Below are positions 40,702-50,082 of a DNA stretch of 50,084 bases, piece by piece. The notes under the pieces are model-generated. The model saw only the letters and a program-made list of their open reading frames with translations. It did not search any database and was not told the DNA's origin. Where the stretch lies: the NCBI GenBank assembly GCA_958436475.1, contig CAUBKG010000005.1:1-50084 (forward strand), read 5' to 3'. The translations under genes were made by a program, and so were the position numbers. Origin of the DNA: an uncultured Clostridia bacterium (GTDB lineage Bacteria; Bacillota; Clostridia; Oscillospirales; Acutalibacteraceae). Position 1 is the stretch's first letter. Each line of letters begins with the position of its first letter.

Positions 40702-41853
40702 CTATTTATTGTGCATCATGGACGAACGGGATACCGAGAGCACGACCCCCATTTCGCCCAGCAGCATCATCAGCGACGTGCCCCCATAGCTGAAGAAAGG
40801 CAGGCTGATGCCGGTGTTTGGTATCGTATTGGTAACGACCATCATGTTCAGCACGACCTGGAGCCCCACCTGCAGCGTGATGCCGAGCACCAGAAGGGCG
40901 CCGAACTTGGTTTTTGCACGGGAGGCAATCACAAAGCCGCGATAAACGAAAAACGCAAAGAGCAGCACGATGATCGTGGCTCCCACAAAGCCGAGCTCCT
41001 CGCAGACAATGGCAAAAATGAAGTCGTTCTGCGGCTCGGATACATACAGAAACTTCTGCCTCGACTGCCCAAAGCCCTGCCCCATAAAGCCGCCGGAGCC
41101 AATGGCGTAAAGCGACTGGATCGTCTGCCAGCCCTTGCCCTGCGGATCGGACCACGGGTCGAGCCAGTACTGAAAGCGGGAGGTTGCGTAATCGATGGCG
41201 TTTGCCGCGAGAATCGCCACGGCGGCCGCTACGGCGATGCACACCACGCCGATGGAGATCCATTTGAGGTTTGCACCGCCGATAATCAGCATGAGCGCGG
41301 CAATGAGGCAGATAATGATGGTGGCGGACAGGTGCGGTTCAAAAAAAGTGAGCAGCGCAACCGGCACTACAAAAAGGAAAAATGCCGCGAACACATACCG
41401 CATCTTGTTCATATTCCGGTAATTGAGCGAGATAAAATGCGCCATCACGATAATAACGGCAAACTTTGCAATTTCCGAAGGCTGGAAGTTGACCGGCCCA
41501 AAGTAAATCCACCGGCGGAAGCCCTCGAGATAAGGCGGAATCAACAGAACGATAATCAGCAAAACGAGCGCGAGCCCAAACACGAGCCAGACCTTTTTCT
41601 GCCAGAATTCAAAATTCAGCCGGGAAATCACCAGCATGGCGACCACGCCCGCCACGGCGAACAAAACCTGGCGGCTGATGAAATGCGTGCTGTTGCCCTT
41701 ATTATAAAAAGCGTAAGCATGGCTGGCGGAAAAGAGCATGACCAGTCCAACCGAAACGAGTATGATGACCACCGCAAAAAATGGCAGGTCGAACTGCCCC
41801 TCCTGTTTCCGCAGGACGGACAGCAGCCCTCTTTTCTGCTTGGACTTGGACAT
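40702..41853 (-). CDS. ftsW: SEDS-family peptidoglycan polymerase FtsW/SpoVE
   Basis: A 383-residue membrane protein with about ten helices. It is a SEDS glycosyltransferase that polymerises lipid II together with the cognate PBP (here 45763-48000). Signatures include LMLFSASHAYAF in helix 1-2, WIYFGPVNFQPSEIAKFA, and the C-terminal ISLPFFSYGGTSLMMLL. In sporulating Firmicutes this position may hold spoVE; the sequence does not separate the two. Gap of only 56 bp to mraY: murD, usual here, is missing. Confidence 0.95.
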   Translation of the reverse strand: MSKSKQKRGLLSVLRKQEGQFDLPFFAVVIILVSVGLVMLFSASHAYAFYNKGNSTHFISRQVLFAVAGVVAMLVISRLNFEFWQKKVWLVFGLALVLLIIVLLIPPYLEGFRRWIYFGPVNFQPSEIAKFAVIIVMAHFISLNYRNMNKMRYVFAAFFLFVVPVALLTFFEPHLSATIIICLIAALMLIIGGANLKWISIGVVCIAVAAAVAILAANAIDYATSRFQYWLDPWSDPQGKGWQTIQSLYAIGSGGFMGQGFGQSRQKFLYVSEPQNDFIFAIVCEELGFVGATIIVLLFAFFVYRGFVIASRAKTKFGALLVLGITLQVGLQVVLNMMVVTNTIPNTGISLPFFSYGGTSLMMLLGEMGVVLSVSRSSMMHNK

Positions 41854-41909
41854 ATCGGCTCACCTCAAAAATCAAGTTTAACGAAAAAAAGCTATGAGGG
41901 CCCCTCCGC

Positions 41910-42920
41910 TCAAAGCATATCGGCAACATTGACCAAAATGGCGGCGGCGCAGCCGATAGCCGTGATAATGGAAAACACGCCAACGATTTTTATTTCGCTC
42001 CAGCCGCTGAGTTCAAAATGGTGATGGATGGGGCTCATCTTGAAAAGCCGCTTTTTCGTCTTTTTATAATATCCCACCTGGATCACCACCGACATGGCCT
42101 CCACAATATAGATAATCCCGGCGGGAAGCAACAGGATCGGCCGGTTGATGCCGAAGGCCAGAGCGCATACCATACCGCCGAGGAAAAGCGATCCGGTATC
42201 CCCCATGAACACCTTCGCCGGGTGAAAGTTCCACACGAGGAAGCCCGCGCAGCTTCCCACGAGGGCGGCCGCCATCAGGTTCATCTTATAAAAGCCGAGC
42301 ACGCCGGCGCAGAGCATGAAGCAGATGCCGACGATCATGGTAACGGAGCCTGCAAGGCCGTCGATACCGTCTGTTAAATTTACGGCGTTCACAAAGCCGT
42401 AAATGGCGATGAGCGCGATGGGCCAATAGAAAATCCCGAGGTCCACTTCCCCGATGAACGGGATATAAGTAAGCCGGTCTCCGGCCAGGGAAAGCGCCAG
42501 CAGGTAAGCCGCAGCAACCAGGAGCTGGAGCATGGTTTTCTGGGAGGCGGTAAGGCCGAGGTTCTGCTTTTTTACCACCTTGATGTAATCATCGATAAAG
42601 CCGATGAGCGCAAACCCGAGCGCCATGGCGAGGCCGCCGAACACCCTTGTGTTGATGAGGCCGGCGCCGATTTCCGACGTTTTCTGCCCGCTGAACGCCA
42701 GAACGGCAAGCGCCGCCGCGAGGGCCGCCACCGTGCCGATGATGAAAATAATACCGCCCATGGTGGGCGTTCCCTGTTTCGATTTGTGCCAGCGAGGCCC
42801 GATATCCAGAATCGTCTGCCCGAATTTGAGCTTTCTCAGATAGGGAATAAAAACGAGCCCCATCAGCGCCGTTACGCCAAAGGCCACCAGTACCGTCAGT
42901 GCTGTGATAAGACCGCTCAT
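41910..42920 (-). CDS. mraY: Phospho-MurNAc-pentapeptide translocase
   Basis: A 336-residue membrane enzyme that transfers phospho-MurNAc-pentapeptide to undecaprenyl phosphate, giving lipid I. Ten membrane helices; signatures are GTPTMGGIIFI, FIDDYIKV with the catalytic Asp pair, NAVNLTDGIDGLAG and the end HHHFELSGWSE. The ATG at 42920 is chosen: AGGAGG lies ten bases before it and it overlaps the murF stop by four bases. Confidence 0.97.
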   Translation of the reverse strand: MSGLITALTVLVAFGVTALMGLVFIPYLRKLKFGQTILDIGPRWHKSKQGTPTMGGIIFIIGTVAALAAALAVLAFSGQKTSEIGAGLINTRVFGGLAMALGFALIGFIDDYIKVVKKQNLGLTASQKTMLQLLVAAAYLLALSLAGDRLTYIPFIGEVDLGIFYWPIALIAIYGFVNAVNLTDGIDGLAGSVTMIVGICFMLCAGVLGFYKMNLMAAALVGSCAGFLVWNFHPAKVFMGDTGSLFLGGMVCALAFGINRPILLLPAGIIYIVEAMSVVIQVGYYKKTKKRLFKMSPIHHHFELSGWSEIKIVGVFSIITAIGCAAAILVNVADML

Positions 42921-44284
42921 TTCTTTTCCCACCTCCTGTAAAGCGAATAAATCACTTCTTCCATTTTCATGCCGCGGCTGGCCTTGAAAAGGATGGCATC
43001 GCCCGGCTTTGTTCCCATGGCGAGGGTTGCCGCAATTTCTTCCTTTTCATCGAAGTCCCAGGCGCCCCAGAGCTTTGCGGCGCGGGCCCCCGCCACATAG
43101 AACCGCGCGTAATCTCCGTAAGCCAAGAGCAGGTCGATGCCCGATTCCGCCGCAAGCTTGCCCACGGCAAAATGCTCCTGTTCGGAAATTTCGCCCAGTT
43201 CCAGCATATCGGCCAGCACGGCGATGCGCCGGCCCGTTACATGCAGGGAACAAAGCGCGGAAAGAGCGGCCTTCATGGAATCGGTGCTGGCGTTATAGCA
43301 ATCCTCGATCACCGTGATGCCGTTTTTCTCCACGATCCGCTGGCGCATGCCGGAGGGAACGTAATTCTTCAGCCCTTCCGCCGCCTCCGTCGGCGAAACA
43401 CCCGCTTCCATGCCGACGGCGAACGCTGCCAGGGCGTTATATACATTATGGATTCCAATGGCTGGGATTATAACCTTCTGCCGCTGCTTGCCGTATTTAA
43501 TTTCAAAGCTCGTTCTGCCGTCCAGCGTGCGGATGTTCAGAGCGGTATAATCGTTTTTCCGGTTTTCGATCCCATAAAAAATGATTTTATAATCGCTCGA
43601 CTGGATGGTGCTCAGAAGGTCGTTGTCTCCACAGACGATCAGGGGCGAACCCGGCTTCATGCCATCGATCAGCTCGAGCTTCGCATGGAAGATGCCCTCC
43701 CGGGAACCGAGGCTCTCGATATGTGAAACGCCGATGGAGGTGATGACGCCGATATCGGGCCCGGCCGTCTCCGAAAGGGCGGAAATCTCCCCCTTGTTGC
43801 TCATGCCCATTTCGATCACCGCGGCCCTGTCGTCGGCCTCCAGCTCCATGAGCGTGCGGGGCAAGCCGATGAGGTTGTTGAGATTTCCTTCGGTTTTCAG
43901 CGTTTTATATTTTCGGGAGAGGACCGCCGCCGTCATTTCCTTCGTGGTCGTTTTGCCCACGCTTCCGGTAATGCCGACGGTGAGCGGATGAAGCAGTTCT
44001 TTATAATACTTCGCAAGCTTTAAAAACGCTTCGCCTGTGTCTTCCACCACTACGTGGGGGATATTCTCCGCGCATCCCTCTTCCGAAACAAGGGCCGCAG
44101 ACGCGCCCTGCTCCACGGCCGAGGGAACGAAGCGGTGCCCATCGAGCCGCTCGCCTATGATGGCAATGAACAGGCAGCCCGGGCGGATGCTCCGGCTGTC
44201 GATACACACGGAATGGACCTCCGCCTCTCCCACACAGCGGCCGCCCACTGCTTCGGCAATCTGCGATAATGTTAATGTTACCAT
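42917..44284 (-). CDS. murF: UDP-MurNAc-tripeptide D-Ala-D-Ala ligase
   Basis: A 455-residue Mur ligase adding D-Ala-D-Ala to the tripeptide precursor. The ATP site GITGSVGKTTTKEM lies near residue 108; the N-terminal substrate domain and the C-terminal ADP-binding domain (VIEDCYNASTDSM, LADMLELG) are complete. It follows murE by 16 bp and overlaps mraY. Confidence 0.96.
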   Translation of the reverse strand: MVTLTLSQIAEAVGGRCVGEAEVHSVCIDSRSIRPGCLFIAIIGERLDGHRFVPSAVEQGASAALVSEEGCAENIPHVVVEDTGEAFLKLAKYYKELLHPLTVGITGSVGKTTTKEMTAAVLSRKYKTLKTEGNLNNLIGLPRTLMELEADDRAAVIEMGMSNKGEISALSETAGPDIGVITSIGVSHIESLGSREGIFHAKLELIDGMKPGSPLIVCGDNDLLSTIQSSDYKIIFYGIENRKNDYTALNIRTLDGRTSFEIKYGKQRQKVIIPAIGIHNVYNALAAFAVGMEAGVSPTEAAEGLKNYVPSGMRQRIVEKNGITVIEDCYNASTDSMKAALSALCSLHVTGRRIAVLADMLELGEISEQEHFAVGKLAAESGIDLLLAYGDYARFYVAGARAAKLWGAWDFDEKEEIAATLAMGTKPGDAILFKASRGMKMEEVIYSLYRRWEKK

Positions 44285-44300
44285 CCTTGCCTCTCCTAAC

Positions 44301-45731
44301 TTAGAGATTTTTTAAACACGTCCCGATGATTTGCCTCTCATCGAAGGGAATGGTCTTTCCATTCAGAATCTGGTAGGTTTCATGGCCTTTCCCCGCCAGT
44401 AAAATTATATCATCTGCGCGGGCATTTTCAATCACCCATTTAATTGCCTCCGCGCGATTTTCCACTACCTTTACGTTTTCCCGGCCGGGAAGGCCCTTTA
44501 AAATGTCTTCGATAATGGCGCCGGGCGGTTCGGTGCGCGGATTATCCGAGGTGACCACCACGAAATCCGCGAGACGCCCGGCAATCTCCCCCATGAGGGG
44601 GCGCTTGGTGCGGTCCCGGTCCCCCCCGCAGCCAAACAGCAGCACGAGCCTTCCTTTCACGCTTCCCCGCACGCTTTTCAGCACGTTTTCGAGGCCGTCC
44701 GGCGTGTGAGCGTAATCAATCATAATATGGAAATCCCGGCCGGTGGGTACCATTTCCATGCGCCCCCGCACGCCTTTTGCCGTGCAGATGGCCTCGGCGG
44801 CCTTGAGGCGGGATATTCCCTCCCCCGCCGCGCAGGTGATGGCCGCAAGCGAATTATAAACGGAAGGACTCCCGGGGGAAGCAAACTCGACCCGGCAAAG
44901 GACGCCCTCGCTCAGCAGAAGGTAATTTACCCGGTCTCCCGAATAGCGGATGTTTTTCGCAGTGAAGTCTGCGCCGTCGCTTTCCATGGAAAAAGACGTA
45001 AGCGGGGCAGAAACCCGCTCCATCAGGCGGCGGCCGTAAGGATCGTCGGCATTGACCACCGCTCTGCCGCACATCCCGAACAGCCTTGCCTTGGCTTCGA
45101 AATAGCGTTCCATAGTCTTATGGTAATCGAGATGATCCTGCGTGAGGTTCGTGAACACCGCGCTGGAAAAATGGAGGCCGTGCACCCTTTCCTGGTCGAG
45201 AGCATGAGAAGAAACCTCCATGACCGCGTATCCGCAGCCTGCGTCTGCCATGCGCTTCAGCAGGCTGTTCAGCTCATTAGGCCCCGGGGTGGTGAGGTGG
45301 GAAGCAAAGGTTTCTCCCGGCACCTCGTATTCAATGGTGCCGATGAGGCCGCAGGTCTCCCCGTTTTCCTCCAGGATATGCTTGATGAGGTTCGCGGTGG
45401 TGGTTTTTCCGTTGGTGCCGGTCACGCCGATGAGGCGCAGGCGGCGGGCAGGATGCCCAAAGTAAGCCGCGCACATGGCGGCATAGGCCTTTCGTGCATC
45501 TTCCACCAAAACCTGCTCCGGGAGCCTCAGATCCCGTTCGGTGACGACCGCAGCGGCTCCCGCCGCCAGCGCGCCGTTCACATAGCGGCTGCCATCGTCC
45601 TTCTCCCCGCGGATACAAACGTAAGCCGCTCCTGGTTCTACCTTTCTGGAATCGTCCGTGATGTTCGCGATCTCCCTGTCTTCATAAGGCGAGAGGATTT
45701 TTACGTCTTGCAGCAACTGAGAAAGCCTCAT
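44301..45731 (-). CDS. murE: UDP-MurNAc-dipeptide ligase, meso-DAP type
   Basis: A 476-residue Mur ligase adding the third stem-peptide amino acid. The ATP site is GVTGTNGKTTTANL, near residue 108; HLTTPGPNEL and the specificity motif DNPRTEP (about 405) are present. DNPR marks use of meso-diaminopimelate rather than L-lysine. CAGGAGGG precedes the ATG. Confidence 0.95.
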   Translation of the reverse strand: MRLSQLLQDVKILSPYEDREIANITDDSRKVEPGAAYVCIRGEKDDGSRYVNGALAAGAAAVVTERDLRLPEQVLVEDARKAYAAMCAAYFGHPARRLRLIGVTGTNGKTTTANLIKHILEENGETCGLIGTIEYEVPGETFASHLTTPGPNELNSLLKRMADAGCGYAVMEVSSHALDQERVHGLHFSSAVFTNLTQDHLDYHKTMERYFEAKARLFGMCGRAVVNADDPYGRRLMERVSAPLTSFSMESDGADFTAKNIRYSGDRVNYLLLSEGVLCRVEFASPGSPSVYNSLAAITCAAGEGISRLKAAEAICTAKGVRGRMEMVPTGRDFHIMIDYAHTPDGLENVLKSVRGSVKGRLVLLFGCGGDRDRTKRPLMGEIAGRLADFVVVTSDNPRTEPPGAIIEDILKGLPGRENVKVVENRAEAIKWVIENARADDIILLAGKGHETYQILNGKTIPFDERQIIGTCLKNL

Positions 45732-45762
45732 AATCCCTCCTGCGAGACGGTGATGGATTTTT

Positions 45763-48000
45763 TTATTCCACGTTGTCGGAATACCGGAAGTATACCGTGA
45801 CGAGTGTGCCTTTGTCTACCTTGGTGTCTTTGTCGATGCTCTGGCGGTAGGATACCGCGCCGCTCTGCTCGAGGCCGGAGCCCGAAAGCTTGATATTGAG
45901 CCCGGCGTTGATGGCGCGCCGGTTGGCCTCCGTGACGGAGACGCCGGTGAGATCGGGAACCGTTACCTGCGTGTTCTCTGTGTTCTCCTCGGTATAGAGA
46001 ACCACTGTGCCGCCCTTCGGCATGGTGAGCCCTCCGGCCGGCACTTGCTTCAGAACCGTGTCGCCCGAACCGATGACCGTAACCTCGAGGCCGGCGTTCT
46101 TGATTTCGGTTTTCGCCCCTTCCGTCGTTTTGCCGTCTACCGGGGGAACGCTGACGTCGAGCTGCGCCAGCTCCTCCTCGGTATACTGCGGGTCGATGCC
46201 GAGATACGGAAGGATCTCCTCAAACATTTCGCCGACAACCGGCGCCGCGAGCGTACCGCCATAATAGCTGGTGGTGTTCGGCTCGTCGAGCAGCAGGAGG
46301 ATGGCAATCTGCGGGTCGTCCGCCGGGGCGAAGCCGCAGAAGGAGGCGATGTATTTTTTCTTGCCGGTTGCAAGGTTCTGGCTGATTTTTTCGGAGGTAC
46401 CCGTTTTGCCGGCGATCTTATAGCCCGTGACCTTGGCGTTTTTGCCCGAGCCCACGCTTACCACCTGCTCGAGCATGTTGCAGATGGCGGTGGCGGTGGA
46501 CTGGGAAATCACCTGGCGCTTTACGGTGGGCTCGTAATTTTTTACGATATTGCCGTTTTCATCCACGATCTGCTTCACGAGGCGGGGCTGCATGAGCTGT
46601 CCGCCGTTTGCAACGCACGATACGGCAGTAACGAGCTGGATGGGAGAAATATTGAAGGTCTGGCCGAACGATTCACTGGCCAGCTCTACCACGCCCATTT
46701 TATCGGCGGTATAATAAATGGAATCCGCTTCGCCAGGCAGGTCGATGCCCGTGCGCTCGGTCAGGCCAAAGGCCTTGAAGTAATTATAAAACTGCTCCGC
46801 GCCGAGATTCTGGCCCATCTGGATAAAAGAGGGGTTGCAGGAATTGATGAAGGCTTCGGGCAGGTTCAGCGTGCCGTGGCCCTGGGTTTTATGGCACTTG
46901 ATCTTCCGCCCGCCGATAACGATATAGCCCGGGCAATGAAAGGTGCTGCTCTCCGTTACCACATGCTGCTCATAGGCGGCCGATCCGGTCACGATCTTAA
47001 ACACAGACCCCGGCTCATAGGTATCGGAAACGACCTTGTTCCGCCACTGGGCCTGCTGCTCTTTCTGAACGGCGGCTTTGCGCTCGTCCCCCTCGAGCTG
47101 CTCGATGGCGGCCTTGGCCTTTTCATCGTAAATTTCAAAGGGGGAATTGGGATCGAAATCCGGCTTCGTGGCCATGGCGAGGATATCGCCGGTTTTCACA
47201 TCCATTACCACACAGGCTGCGCGGGACTCTACGTTGTCTTCCTTGACCGCGATATCCAGATGCTTTTCCACAAAATACTGGATCACTTCGTCGATAGTGA
47301 GCACGAGGCTGTTGCCGTTTTTCGCATCCACCATTTTTTCATAGGTAAAGGGCATATCCGCGCCGCGCGCGTTCTTTGCCGCAATCACGCGGCCTTCTTC
47401 CCCGGCGAGGTCCTTATCGTAATATGCTTCGATGCCGCTGAGGCCGTTGTTGTCTGTCCCGACGAAGCCGAGCACGGTGGAGGCAAAATTGTTGTTGGGG
47501 TAATAGCGCTTTGTGGAAACGTCCAGCCCGATGGCGCTGGTCAGCTTCTTCTCCACGGCGAACGTGCGGACCTTGTCGGCCACGTCGTTTTCCACCTGAC
47601 GCTTAATGATCTCGTAATAGGTCTTTTTGCAGACGGCGTCGTATATTTTCTGGCGGTCCACTCCGAGGATCTCCGAAAGGCCGTCCGCCACGATATCCCG
47701 TTCCTCTTCCTTCAAATCGGCAGGGGAAACGTAGACCGTCCAAACCGTGGCGCTCTGGGCGAGCGGCTTCATATTGCGGTCGTAGATCGTTCCGCGCTGG
47801 GGCTCGATCACCGTATCGCGCAGCTGCTGGCTCAGCGCCTTGGACTGGTAAAAATCACTGTCTGCCAGCATGATGATGCCGAGGCGCACGATCACGATCA
47901 AAAAAGCAACGATAAGAAACAGCAGCATGAACACGAGCGACCGCCGAAGCATTTTTTTGGTCATGCCGTTTCTTTGCGCTGGCTGATTGCTGTTCCCCAT
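45763..48000 (-). CDS. Class B penicillin-binding protein with PASTA domains (SpoVD/FtsI)
   Basis: A 745-residue transpeptidase. A short cytoplasmic start and membrane helix (about residues 14-38) are followed by the dimerisation domain and the transpeptidase with SVFK (SxxK, about 332), SCN (about 388) and KTGT (about 532). Two PASTA domains (about 630-680 and 682-745) end the protein. The layout matches SpoVD and PBP2x-like proteins; whether it serves division or spore cortex cannot be told. It partners with the FtsW/SpoVE-type polymerase of the cluster. Confidence 0.93.
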   Translation of the reverse strand: MGNSNQPAQRNGMTKKMLRRSLVFMLLFLIVAFLIVIVRLGIIMLADSDFYQSKALSQQLRDTVIEPQRGTIYDRNMKPLAQSATVWTVYVSPADLKEEERDIVADGLSEILGVDRQKIYDAVCKKTYYEIIKRQVENDVADKVRTFAVEKKLTSAIGLDVSTKRYYPNNNFASTVLGFVGTDNNGLSGIEAYYDKDLAGEEGRVIAAKNARGADMPFTYEKMVDAKNGNSLVLTIDEVIQYFVEKHLDIAVKEDNVESRAACVVMDVKTGDILAMATKPDFDPNSPFEIYDEKAKAAIEQLEGDERKAAVQKEQQAQWRNKVVSDTYEPGSVFKIVTGSAAYEQHVVTESSTFHCPGYIVIGGRKIKCHKTQGHGTLNLPEAFINSCNPSFIQMGQNLGAEQFYNYFKAFGLTERTGIDLPGEADSIYYTADKMGVVELASESFGQTFNISPIQLVTAVSCVANGGQLMQPRLVKQIVDENGNIVKNYEPTVKRQVISQSTATAICNMLEQVVSVGSGKNAKVTGYKIAGKTGTSEKISQNLATGKKKYIASFCGFAPADDPQIAILLLLDEPNTTSYYGGTLAAPVVGEMFEEILPYLGIDPQYTEEELAQLDVSVPPVDGKTTEGAKTEIKNAGLEVTVIGSGDTVLKQVPAGGLTMPKGGTVVLYTEENTENTQVTVPDLTGVSVTEANRRAINAGLNIKLSGSGLEQSGAVSYRQSIDKDTKVDKGTLVTVYFRYSDNVE

Positions 48001-48056
48001 TCTGCACCTTCTCTCTTCTTCATCCGGATTTGTTTGCCGCCTTTATTTGCACAAAA

Positions 48057-48085
48057 CGAGAGCCGGGGAAGTTCCCGGGCTCTCG
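48057..48085 (-). terminator. Hairpin between ftsL and the PBP gene
   Basis: CGAGAGCCGGGG (48057-48068) / CCCGGGCTCTCG (48074-48085); TTTTGT follows on the minus strand. It may attenuate the dcw transcript after ftsL. Confidence 0.6.
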
Positions 48086-48115
48086 TACCCTGACTATTAC
48101 ATTTCTATTTTCGTT

Positions 48116-48598
48116 TCACCGCAGGTATTCCATAATCTTCTGAAGGCCGTCGTCCAGTTTGGACATGAGACTCTCCGCTCCGGAAGACGGCTCTTCTTTC
48201 ACGAGCAGCTCTCCCTCATTGAGCTTTAGGTAGTTGGTCTGGTAATTCTCCACCTTTTTCATGCCGAGCGTTTCCGTGGCATAGGTCTCCACATTTTTGA
48301 GAGACATCATGCCCTCGAGCTTCATATCGAGGCTCATCTTCTCGCTCTCCGCTTTTTCAATGCTCTCGTGGAGGCCGGTGATTTCGCTGTCCAGCTCCAT
48401 GATCTGGGTCATGGTATTCAAATAGGCAAACAGAACCGCCATCGCCGTGACGGCCATAAACAGGATCTTGACCATCGAGCCGATGTTGCTGCGCGGCTTC
48501 CGGCGCTTCTGCGGGCGGGGCGGCATCTCGTAGATTTCCGCACGCTTCGGTGCAGTATTCACATTGCTGTATGCCACGTTTCCTCTGTAGCCCTGCAT
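48116..48598 (-). CDS. ftsL: Cell division protein FtsL
   Basis: A 160-residue bitopic protein with a basic cytoplasmic start (RPQKRRKPRS), one membrane helix (about residues 45-66), then a leucine-rich coiled coil (about 70-115) as expected for FtsL-type septal proteins. Identification relies on topology and position between rsmH and the PBP gene. The ribosome site (AAGAAGTG) is weak. Confidence 0.85.
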   Translation of the reverse strand: MQGYRGNVAYSNVNTAPKRAEIYEMPPRPQKRRKPRSNIGSMVKILFMAVTAMAVLFAYLNTMTQIMELDSEITGLHESIEKAESEKMSLDMKLEGMMSLKNVETYATETLGMKKVENYQTNYLKLNEGELLVKEEPSSGAESLMSKLDDGLQKIMEYLR

Positions 48599-48617
48599 GA
48601 GATTTCACTTCTTTTCC

Positions 48618-49541
48618 TTATATTTTTTGAACGGCCCGCAGCTTCGCGCTGCGGCACCTTGGATTTTCACTCAATTCCTCGGGCGAGCTCTCCACCGCTC
48701 TGCGGGTAACGAGCTTTCCCCGCGGCGTTCTGCCGCAGATGCACACCGGAAAATCCGGCGGGCATACGCACCCTTTGCAAAATCCCGCGAACCGCTGTTT
48801 CACGATCCGGTCTTCCAGCGAATGGAAGGTGATCACGGCAAGCACGCCGCCCGGGGCCAAAACGTCGAACGCGGCTTCGAGGCCGTCGGAAAGCCTGTCC
48901 AGCTCGTGGTTGACCGCGATGCGAAGCGCCTGGAACACCCGCCGTGCGGGGTGGCCGTCTCTCCGGGATGCGGCCGGAACCGCGGCGCTGATGATTTCCG
49001 CCAGGCGAAGGGTTGTGAGAATGGGCTCTTCCTCCCGTTCGCGGACGATGCGTTCCGCAATCCGGCGGGAAAACTTTTCTTCTCCGTATTCAAAAAAAAT
49101 CTTTGCAAGCTCCTCCGCGCTTCTCTGGTTTACGAGTTCGGCAGCCGTTTCCCCTTCCCGGCTCATACGCATATCGAGGGGCGCGTCTGCATGATAGGAA
49201 AAGCCGCGTTCGGCGGTATCCAGCTGATGGGACGATACGCCGATATCGAGGAGCACGCCGTTCACCGCAGAAATGCCTGCCGCTGCGAGGATGCTTTTGA
49301 TTTCCGAATAATTCGCACGGACAATTTTTACGTTCGGCCTGCCGCCCAGCCGCTGCGTGACTGCCTCGATGGCGTCCGGATCCTGGTCGATGCACACGAG
49401 CCTGCCGCTCGTCAGGCGGTTTGCTATCTGCTCCGAATGCCCGCCTCCGCCGGCGGTGCCGTCTACATAAACGCCGCAGGGGTCGATACGGAGCGCTTCG
49501 ATCGTTTCCCGCAGCAAAACCGGTTTATGGGAAAATTCCAT
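48618..49541 (-). CDS. rsmH: 16S rRNA C1402 N4-methyltransferase
   Basis: A 307-residue methyltransferase acting on the ribosomal P-site region. The SAM site is seen as VDGTAGGGGHSEQI, near residue 25, with CIDQDPDAIEA, LLDIGVSSHQLD near 108 and the late FHSLEDRIVKQRF. Second gene of the dcw cluster (formerly mraW). AGGCGAG precedes the ATG. Confidence 0.97.
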   Translation of the reverse strand: MEFSHKPVLLRETIEALRIDPCGVYVDGTAGGGGHSEQIANRLTSGRLVCIDQDPDAIEAVTQRLGGRPNVKIVRANYSEIKSILAAAGISAVNGVLLDIGVSSHQLDTAERGFSYHADAPLDMRMSREGETAAELVNQRSAEELAKIFFEYGEEKFSRRIAERIVREREEEPILTTLRLAEIISAAVPAASRRDGHPARRVFQALRIAVNHELDRLSDGLEAAFDVLAPGGVLAVITFHSLEDRIVKQRFAGFCKGCVCPPDFPVCICGRTPRGKLVTRRAVESSPEELSENPRCRSAKLRAVQKI

Positions 49542-49567
49542 GGTGTTTTCTCGCCTTTACTTCAGTT

Positions 49568-49993
49568 TTAGAACCCCAGTTTTTCCATTTCCAGCGCGAT
49601 TTCTTCATCGCTGATGGAATCGCAGGCATTTTCCCAACGCTCGGTGTTCCAGATTTCAGCGCGGTTGGATACGCCGATGATGGTGGCGGATTTGGCCTCG
49701 GTCAGGCCCGCATGCTCGCGGAGCTTCGGGGAGATGACCACCCGCCCCTGCTTATCGAGCTCCACCTCGGTAGCGCCGCTGAACAGGAACCTCTGCACCT
49801 GCCGCGTGCTGGACATGGGGAGCGCCTTGATCTTTTCGGCAAGCTCTTTCCATTCCTCCATCGCGTAAACGAAAATACAGCCGTCTAAGCCCCGGGCCAG
49901 CATGAAGCGTTCCTTCAGGTCATCCCGGAATTTGGAGGGAATGAAGATGCGCCCCTTGGCGTCGATATTATGTTGATATTCACCAGTCAACAT
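49568..49993 (-). CDS. mraZ: MraZ transcriptional regulator of the dcw cluster
   Basis: A 141-residue AbrB-like DNA-binding protein with two SpoVT-AbrB domains. Signatures: GEYQHNIDAKGRIFIPSKFR at the start and, in the second half, LDKQGRVVISPKLREHAGL. In E. coli it represses its own operon through repeats before the gene, and the same type of repeat is seen at the window edge. AGGGGAG precedes the ATG. Confidence 0.96.
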   Translation of the reverse strand: MLTGEYQHNIDAKGRIFIPSKFRDDLKERFMLARGLDGCIFVYAMEEWKELAEKIKALPMSSTRQVQRFLFSGATEVELDKQGRVVISPKLREHAGLTEAKSATIIGVSNRAEIWNTERWENACDSISDEEIALEMEKLGF

Positions 49994-50068
49994 AAACGTT
50001 AAGCTCCCCTGCTTCCGGCCGGTTGTGGGAAGCCGGCCATAAAAGGTGCGGTTTCTACAGCAATTTCA

Positions 50069-50082
50069 CCACTTTGCACCAC
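50069..50082 (-). promoter_or_regulatory. MraZ-box repeats upstream of mraZ
   Basis: On the minus strand GTGG occurs twice with six bases between (GTGGTGCAAAGTGG), the usual spacing of MraZ binding repeats. More copies may lie beyond the window end. Confidence 0.6.

Noticed and set aside
46045..48093. A 682-codon plus-strand frame
   Set aside because: Antisense to the PASTA penicillin-binding protein gene, with no recognisable domain.
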